A stretch of 10,143 bases of DNA from the NCBI GenBank assembly GCA_946885815.1, contig CAMPHE010000039.1, forward strand, positions 1-10,143. Direction: 5' to 3'. Below, one piece after another: positions 5,265-10,143 of the stretch (within the stretch, counting starts at the first letter, position 1; each line of letters begins with the position of its first letter). The position numbers and the translations under genes were made by a program. The stretch comes from an uncultured Arenimonas sp. (GTDB lineage: Bacteria > Pseudomonadota > Gammaproteobacteria > Xanthomonadales > Xanthomonadaceae). The notes below the pieces were generated by a model. The model had not been told where the DNA came from. It worked only from the letters and a program-made list of their open reading frames with translations, and did no database searches.

Positions 5265-7799
5265 ATGGCCAAGAACCTGCTCATCGTCGAATCGCCGGCG
5301 AAGGCGAAGACGATCAACAAGTACCTGGGCAAGGACTTCCATGTCCTGGCCTCGTACGGCCACGTCCGCGACCTGGTCCCGAAGGAGGGGGCGGTCGACC
5401 CGGCCAACGACTTCGCGATGCGCTACGACCTGATCGAGAAGAACCAGAAGCACGTCGAGGCCATCGCCAAGGCGGCGAAGGCGGCCGACGCCGTCTACCT
5501 CGCGACCGACCCCGACCGCGAGGGGGAGGCGATCAGCTGGCACATCTCCGAGATCCTGAAGGAGCGCGGCCTGCTCAAGGGCAAGGCGCTGCACCGGGTC
5601 GTGTTCACGGAAATCACGCCGCGGGCGATCCGCGAGGCCGTGCAGAACCCGCGCCAGGTCGCCGGCGACCTGGTCGACGCGCAGCAGGCGCGCCGCGCGC
5701 TGGACTACCTGGTGGGCTTCAACCTGTCGCCGGTGCTGTGGCGCAAGGTGCAGCGCGGGCTGTCCGCCGGCCGCGTGCAGTCGCCGGCACTGCGGATGAT
5801 CGTGGAGCGCGAGGAGGAGATCGAAGCGTTCGTCGCGCGCGAATACTGGTCGGTCGAAGCCGAGCTCAATCACCCGCAGCAGGGCTTCACCGCGCGGCTG
5901 GTGAGACTCGACGGGCAGAAGTTCGAGCAGTTCACGATCACCGACCGCGAGTCCGCCGAAGCGGCACGTGCGCGTCTGGTCAAGGCCGCCGGCAATGCGC
6001 TGCGCGTCACCGACGTCGCCAGCAAGGAACGCAAGCGCCGGCCTTCGCCGCCGTTCATCACGTCGACGCTGCAGCAGGAGGCCGCGCGCAAGCTCGGCTT
6101 CACGACGTCGCGCACGATGCGCGTCGCGCAGAAGCTGTACGAAGGCGTCGCGATCGGCGAGGAAGGCACCGTCGGCCTGATCAGCTACATGCGTACCGAC
6201 TCCGTGAACCTGTCGGCCGACGCCGTCGCCGAGCTGCGCGACGTGATCGCGCGCGATTTCGGCACGCAGGCGGTGCCGGACAAGCCGAACGAGTACAAGT
6301 CCAAGTCGAAGAACGCGCAGGAGGCGCACGAGGCGATCCGCCCGACGTCCGCACTGCGCACGCCGTCGTCGATCGCGAAGTACCTCGACGACGACGCGCG
6401 CCGCCTCTACGAACTGGTGTGGAAGCGCACGGTCGCCTCGCAGATGGTGCCGGCGACACTCAACACCGTGTCGGTCGAGCTGGCCGCCGGCAGCGAGCAC
6501 GGTTTCCGCGCGAGCGGCACGACGGTGATCGATCCGGGCTTCCTCGCGGTCTACGAGGAAGGCAAGGATGCCAGGACGTCGGACGACGAGGACGAGGGCC
6601 GCAAGCTGCCGCCGATGAAGCCCGGGCAGAACGTACCGCTGGGCAGCATCCACACCGACCAGCATTTCACCGAGCCGCCGCCGCGCTTCTCGGAAGCGTC
6701 GCTGGTGAAGGCGCTCGAGGAATACGGCATCGGCCGGCCGTCGACGTTCGCCAGCATCATCCAGGTGCTGCAGAACCGCGAATACGTGTACCTCGACAAT
6801 CGCCGGTTCCGGCCGAGCGACGTCGGCCGCGCGGTCGCGAACTTCCTCACCGGGCATTTCATGCAGTACGTCGACTACGACTTCACCGCGAAGCTCGAAG
6901 ACGAGCTGGACGCGGTGTCGCGCGGCGAGGAAGGCTGGGTGCCGCTGCTCGAGAAATTCTGGAAGCCGTTCAAGACGACGGTGGACGAGAAGAGCGAGTC
7001 GGTCGACCGGTCCGAAGCCACCGGCGCGCGGCTGCTCGGCACCGACCCGAAGTCGGGCAAGCCGGTGTCCGTGCGGCTGGGCCGCTACGGCCCGTTCGCG
7101 CAGATCGGCACCGCCGAAGACGAGGACAAGCCGAAGTTCGCGTCGCTGCGCCCGGGCACGTCGATGCACACGATCACGCTCGACGAGGCGCTGCCGCTGT
7201 TCGACCTGCCGCGCAAGCTCGGGCAGCACGACGGCAAGGACGTGACCGTCGCGATCGGCCGCTTCGGTCCTTTCGTGAAGCTCGGCGACACGTACGCGTC
7301 GCTCGGCAAGACCGACGACCCGTACACCATCGGTTTCGACGCCGCGGTGGAACTGGTGCGCGCCAAGCTCGAGATGATCGCCAACCGCACGATCAAGGTG
7401 TTCCCGGGCACGGAGATCCAGGTGCTCAACGGGCGCTACGGCCCGTACATCACCGACGGCGAGAAGAACGGCAAGATCCCGAAGGACCGCGACCCGGCCA
7501 GCCTGACGCAGGCCGAGTGCGAGGCGCTGCTCGTCGAGGGCAAGCCCGTGCGCAAGGGCGGCCGGTTCGGCAAGAAGGTTCCGGCGAAGAAGGCCGCCGC
7601 GAAGAAGCCGGCAGCGAAGTCCGCCGCGACGCCGACGGACGCGACGCCGGCGAAAAAGACGGCGGCCAGAAAGAGCGCGAAGAAGACCGCGAAGAAGGTC
7701 GCGAAGAAGAGCGCCGCGAAGAAGGCCGCGGCGAAGAAGACCACCTCCGGAAACACCGCTTCGAAAAAATCCGCCGCGAGGAAGACGGCCGCGAAGTAG
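5265..7799 (+). CDS. topA: DNA topoisomerase I (type IA), zinc-finger-less, lysine-rich tail
   Basis: TopA relaxes negative supercoils by cutting one strand through a 5'-phosphotyrosine. The 844-residue protein has a TOPRIM domain (about 4-113) with E9 in LLIVESPAKAKTI and the acidic triad D82-x-D84-x-E86 in TDPDREGEAISWH. The catalytic tyrosine is Y308 in GLISYMRTDSVNLS. Further type IA landmarks are LSAGRVQSPALRMIVERE (166-183), AHEAIRPT (354-361) and EYGIGRPSTFASII (486-499). Instead of C-terminal zinc fingers there are three repeats containing GRYGPF (606-611), GRFGPF (665-670) and GRYGPY (723-728); only one cysteine (C752) occurs in the whole protein. Residues about 770-844 are a Lys/Ala tail (AKK repeats), histone H1-like and probably DNA-binding. 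I start at ATG 5265 (MAKNLLIVE); an in-frame TTG at 5223 would add 14 atypical residues. Confidence 0.97.
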   Translation: MAKNLLIVESPAKAKTINKYLGKDFHVLASYGHVRDLVPKEGAVDPANDFAMRYDLIEKNQKHVEAIAKAAKAADAVYLATDPDREGEAISWHISEILKERGLLKGKALHRVVFTEITPRAIREAVQNPRQVAGDLVDAQQARRALDYLVGFNLSPVLWRKVQRGLSAGRVQSPALRMIVEREEEIEAFVAREYWSVEAELNHPQQGFTARLVRLDGQKFEQFTITDRESAEAARARLVKAAGNALRVTDVASKERKRRPSPPFITSTLQQEAARKLGFTTSRTMRVAQKLYEGVAIGEEGTVGLISYMRTDSVNLSADAVAELRDVIARDFGTQAVPDKPNEYKSKSKNAQEAHEAIRPTSALRTPSSIAKYLDDDARRLYELVWKRTVASQMVPATLNTVSVELAAGSEHGFRASGTTVIDPGFLAVYEEGKDARTSDDEDEGRKLPPMKPGQNVPLGSIHTDQHFTEPPPRFSEASLVKALEEYGIGRPSTFASIIQVLQNREYVYLDNRRFRPSDVGRAVANFLTGHFMQYVDYDFTAKLEDELDAVSRGEEGWVPLLEKFWKPFKTTVDEKSESVDRSEATGARLLGTDPKSGKPVSVRLGRYGPFAQIGTAEDEDKPKFASLRPGTSMHTITLDEALPLFDLPRKLGQHDGKDVTVAIGRFGPFVKLGDTYASLGKTDDPYTIGFDAAVELVRAKLEMIANRTIKVFPGTEIQVLNGRYGPYITDGEKNGKIPKDRDPASLTQAECEALLVEGKPVRKGGRFGKKVPAKKAAAKKPAAKSAATPTDATPAKKTAARKSAKKTAKKVAKKSAAKKAAAKKTTSGNTASKKSAARKTAAK

Positions 7800-7930
7800 C
7801 GGCCATGGCGGACGGCCATGCCGCGTGCGCCGCGTTCCGGTCGATCGCACGCACACGAAACTGAATCGCGCATCAACGACGTCGCCGCGTTTCCTCACGC
7901 GGCACTCGCGCTGCCGCGGTGGGCGGTGAT

Positions 7931-7960
7931 TACACTCGATCGGCGCCACGCCCCGATCGA
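7931..7960 (+). promoter_or_regulatory. Possible -10 box and RBS-overlapping inverted repeat upstream of the protease
   Basis: TACACT (7931-7936, preceded by TGAT) resembles an extended -10 element, without a clear -35. Overlapping its last base, TCGATCGG (7936-7943) is the exact reverse complement of CCGATCGA (7953-7960), with a 9-base loop. The right arm enters the Shine-Dalgarno GAGGA (7959-7963), seven bases before the protease ATG. The repeat could be an operator, or an mRNA stem that partly masks the ribosome-binding site. The rest of 7800-7930 shows only one imperfect hairpin near 7799-7824 and no gene. Confidence 0.4.
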
Positions 7961-7970
7961 GGACCCCGCC

Positions 7971-9728
7971 ATGACCTTCCGATTCCGCCTGATGCTCGCG
8001 CTGCTGGTGGCGCTGGGTGTCATCTCGTCCGCGGCGACCGCCGCGTCCGCGCCCGTCCGGCAGGTGCCGGGCGAACCGATGCGTTCCGCCAAGGCCGAAA
8101 CGGTCGCGCAGTTCCGCGCCGCCGAGGTCGCGCCCGTCCGGCTGTCGCTGGGCGAACTCGACCTCGCACGCATCGCCGAAGTGCAGAAGCGCAACACCGG
8201 CGAGCACATCCCGGTGCAGATCGGCGTCCATCGCCGCGCATCCGAGGCGGAGGTCGCACTGCCGTCGCCGACCTGGCGTCCCGTCGAGGGAGGCGCGGTG
8301 ACACGGTTCGAGATCGCGTCGCCGGACGCGCTCGGCCTGCGCATCGGTCTGAAGCTGCAGAACATTCCGGTCGGCATCGAGATCCGCGTCGCCGGCTCGC
8401 TGGCGCCGGACGTGGTGCATTTCGCGCCGGGTTCCGCCGTGGCGTGGCAACACCGGACCGCGCGCACGTACTGGACGCCGGCGACCGACGGCGACCGCCA
8501 GCTCGTCGAGGTGTTCGTCCCCGCCGGCGCCGACCGCGCGGCGCTGAAGATCGAACTCGACACCGTGTCGCACCTGCTGACCAACAGCCGCGAGCGTTTC
8601 TCGCTCGCGAAGGCCATCGGCGACTCGGGCGCGTGCAACGTCGATGTCGTCTGCCGGGTCAACACGCTCGGCCAGAATTACGTCGATACCAAGAATGCCG
8701 TCGCGCGCATGGTGTTCACCACCACGCAGGGCACCTACACCTGCACCGGCACGCTGCTCGCCGACACGCTCGCCGGCAGCCAGATCCCGTACTTCTACAC
8801 CGCCGACCACTGCATCTCGAGTTCCACCGTCGCGGCGACGCTCAATACGTACTGGGGCTTCGAGGCGACGGTCTGCGGCGGTTCGACGCCGGCCGCCAAC
8901 ACCCTGCGCTCGCAGGGTGCCGACTACCTGTACTCGGAGCGGCACAGCCCCAACAACAACGTCTACGGCACCGACGCCGCGCTGCTGCGCCTGCGCGAGC
9001 CGCCGCCGGCCGGCGCGTACTTCAACGGCTGGAACGCCAATCCGATGACCAACGGCAGCGTGCTCGCCGTGCACCATCCGCAGGGCGACCTGAAGAAGAG
9101 CTCGCTCGGCCAGCGCCTCGGCCAGGACGAGTACCAGAACGAGGTCGGCTGGACGAGCGGCACGACCGAGGGCGGGAGCAGCGGGTCCGGCCTGTTCACC
9201 GCCACGGGTGCCGGTGGCTCGTACGAACTCCGCGGCGGGCTCTACGGCGGTTTCGCCAGCTGCGCCAATTCCGGCAGCCTCTCGAACACGAACAATCGCG
9301 ATTACTACTCGCGGCTCGACAAGGTCTACGACGACATCGACCAGTATCTGGCGCCGACCACGAATGCCGTCGGGCCGACGCGCGACTACACCGGTGCCTG
9401 GTACGTGCCCAGCGAATCCGGCTGGGGCTTCACCGCGTTCCAGTACGACAACGAGGACCAGGTCCTCTTCATCCTGTTCTTCATCTACGACGCGAACGGC
9501 GTCGCGAAGTGGTACGAACTCGGCGGCGGCTGGAGCGCGACCGACGTGCGGACCGGCGACGTCGTGGAATCGCGTGCGAACCAGCCGTGGAGCACGTCGT
9601 TCAACCCGGCGCTGCGCACGTTCACGTCGGTCGGCAACGCGTCGCTCAGCTTCACTTCGGCGACCACCGCGTCGCTGACGATCACCGTCAACGGCGTGAC
9701 CCGGACGGTGGGCGTGCAGAAGCTCTGA
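7971..9728 (+). CDS. Secreted lysyl-endopeptidase-like serine protease (S1 fold) with extra C-terminal domain
   Basis: The 585-residue prepro-protease starts with a signal peptide (MTFRFRLMLALLVALGVISS, cleavage near residues 25-27), followed by a propeptide of about 190 residues. The protease domain (about 215-460) resembles Achromobacter protease I. GACNVDVVC (220-228) matches its mature N-terminus, the triad is H280 (YTADHC), D335 (GTDAALL) and S404 (GGSSGSG), and six cysteines (222, 228, 258, 281, 302, 431) match the order expected for its three disulfides. D444 aligns with the lysine-selecting Asp225, suggesting cleavage after Lys. Y426 replaces His210, and no residue clearly matches Trp169. 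K214, just before the mature start, could be the self-processing site. Residues about 472-585 form an added Trp/Gly-rich domain (TGAWYVPSESGWGF). Start chosen at ATG 7971 for its GAGGA and signal peptide. Confidence 0.9.
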   Translation: MTFRFRLMLALLVALGVISSAATAASAPVRQVPGEPMRSAKAETVAQFRAAEVAPVRLSLGELDLARIAEVQKRNTGEHIPVQIGVHRRASEAEVALPSPTWRPVEGGAVTRFEIASPDALGLRIGLKLQNIPVGIEIRVAGSLAPDVVHFAPGSAVAWQHRTARTYWTPATDGDRQLVEVFVPAGADRAALKIELDTVSHLLTNSRERFSLAKAIGDSGACNVDVVCRVNTLGQNYVDTKNAVARMVFTTTQGTYTCTGTLLADTLAGSQIPYFYTADHCISSSTVAATLNTYWGFEATVCGGSTPAANTLRSQGADYLYSERHSPNNNVYGTDAALLRLREPPPAGAYFNGWNANPMTNGSVLAVHHPQGDLKKSSLGQRLGQDEYQNEVGWTSGTTEGGSSGSGLFTATGAGGSYELRGGLYGGFASCANSGSLSNTNNRDYYSRLDKVYDDIDQYLAPTTNAVGPTRDYTGAWYVPSESGWGFTAFQYDNEDQVLFILFFIYDANGVAKWYELGGGWSATDVRTGDVVESRANQPWSTSFNPALRTFTSVGNASLSFTSATTASLTITVNGVTRTVGVQKL

Positions 9729-9758
9729 CCGCGCGGCCCGGCGACGGCCGGCGGTGGC

Positions 9759-10143
9759 TCACTCCGACCGCGGCGCTCCGGCGCCGCGGTCTTTTTTCGC
9801 GTCGGCGACGATGCGGCGCACGTCGGCGAGCAGCGCCGGCGCGTCGTAGACGATGCCGCCGCGGATCGTCCAGCGCACGCCGCCGACGCGCTGCAGCGTG
9901 CCGTCGGCGCCGAGCCGCGCGTGGCCGGTGCCGTAGAGCACCTTGAGGTTCGCGAGCGGGTTCTCGGCGACGACCAGCAGGTCGGCGAGCTTGCCGGCTT
10001 CGACCGAACCGATGCGGTCGGCCGCGCCGAGCGCCTCGGCGCCCGCCAGCGTCGCCGCGCGGACCACTTCCAGCGGGTGGAAGCCGGCCTCGCGCAGCAG
10101 TTCCAGCTCCTCGATCGTGCCGCAGCCGTACGTCTTGTAGATG
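9759..10143 (-). CDS. Amidohydrolase family protein, C-terminal fragment (5' part beyond the window)
   Basis: The reading frame is open at the right edge and gives 127 residues ending at TGA 9761-9759. It contains the C-terminal features of the metal-dependent amidohydrolase superfamily: GCGTIEELELLREAGFHPLE, then VVRAATLAGAEALGAADRIG and SVEAGKLADLLVVAENPLAN. These are the last helix of the TIM barrel and the return to the small beta-sandwich. The fragment ends with GGVRWTIRGGIVYDAPALLAD. The overall pattern resembles the imidazolonepropionase/prolidase-like secreted amidohydrolases common in xanthomonads. Metal ligands and any signal peptide lie upstream and cannot be seen, so substrate and location are undetermined. 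It converges on the protease gene with 30 bases between the stops. Its last codons (KKDRGAGAPRSE) coincide with the protease terminator. Confidence 0.9.
   Translation of the reverse strand, partial: IYKTYGCGTIEELELLREAGFHPLEVVRAATLAGAEALGAADRIGSVEAGKLADLLVVAENPLANLKVLYGTGHARLGADGTLQRVGGVRWTIRGGIVYDAPALLADVRRIVADAKKDRGAGAPRSE
9766..9797 (+). terminator. Strong intrinsic terminator of the protease gene
   Basis: GACCGCGGCGC (9766-9776) and GCGCCGCGGTC (9781-9791) are exact reverse complements around the loop TCCG, followed directly by six T residues (9792-9797). This is a textbook Rho-independent terminator for plus-strand transcription, 37 bases after the protease stop. The loop is again a C(UCCG)G tetraloop. 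It lies within the final codons of the convergent amidohydrolase gene. Leftwards no T-run follows, so it should act in one direction only. Confidence 0.9.

Noticed and set aside
7799..7824. Imperfect hairpin right after topA (GCGG, bulged C, CATGGC paired with GCCATG, CCGC) as a topA terminator
   Set aside because: It has a bulge and no T-run on either strand, and GC-rich hairpins of this quality are common here. Not called as a terminator.
4955..7864. A 969-codon plus-strand open frame overlapping the GYF gene and topA
   Set aside because: It is the out-of-frame shadow of topA, extremely Arg/Gly-rich, and has no recognisable motif.
7818..7970. Upstream in-frame ATG at 7818 for the protease
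   Set aside because: It would bury the signal peptide behind 51 atypical residues; ATG 7971 has a good GAGGA and an immediate signal sequence.
5235..9077. A 1280-codon open frame on the minus strand opposite topA and the protease
   Set aside because: It is antisense to two well-supported genes. Its translation is Arg/His/Val/Leu-rich low-quality sequence with no domain, as expected where high GC removes stop codons.
1..10143. CRISPR arrays, tRNA or rRNA genes, insertion sequences, toxin-antitoxin or phage-defence genes
   Set aside because: I looked for direct repeat spacing, cloverleaf stems, transposase motifs and small paired genes and saw none that could be supported.

Overview
This is a very GC-rich (roughly 70% by eye), densely packed proteobacterial chromosome segment. 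The housekeeping order fmt-def (minus strand), then divergently a LysM protein, dprA, smg and topA (plus strand), together with a lysyl-endopeptidase-type secreted protease, points to a gammaproteobacterium of the Xanthomonadaceae/Lysobacteraceae kind (Lysobacter, Luteimonas or Xanthomonas relatives). That assignment is inference from gene order and protein character, not from a database search.

Layout. Positions 1-1299 (minus) hold the translation-initiation pair def and fmt, with stop and start overlapping (TGATG); fmt runs off the left edge. A 137-bp divergent region (1300-1436) carries two facing -10 elements embedded in an exact inverted repeat. From 1437 the plus strand runs LysM protein, DprA/Smf DNA-processing protein (TTG start behind a strong hairpin), Smg (DUF494 family), and a GYF-domain/transmembrane protein whose C-terminal part looks like a type IV pilin headgroup. 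A 165-bp gap (5100-5264) with a promoter-like TTGACA box and a hairpin precedes topA. TopA has C-terminal basic GR(Y/F)GP repeats and a lysine/alanine tail instead of zinc fingers.

After topA the window becomes accessory. A secreted, pro-form trypsin-fold protease of the Achromobacter protease I / Lysobacter lysyl endopeptidase family (7971-9728) carries an extra C-terminal W-rich domain. It ends at a strong intrinsic terminator. That terminator lies inside the last codons of a convergent gene, an amidohydrolase that enters from the right edge (minus strand).

Functionally, fmt and def act on the two ends of the formyl-methionine cycle. dprA supports natural transformation, topA relaxes negative supercoils, and the LysM and GYF/pilin-like proteins are envelope proteins of unknown role. 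I see no CRISPR array, transposon, tRNA, rRNA or obvious defence or biosynthetic system. The less ordinary signals are the GYF-pilin-like fusion, the symmetric divergent promoters, the related UCCG-loop hairpins, the topA leader hairpin, and the protease with its C-terminal domain and possible RBS-masking stem.
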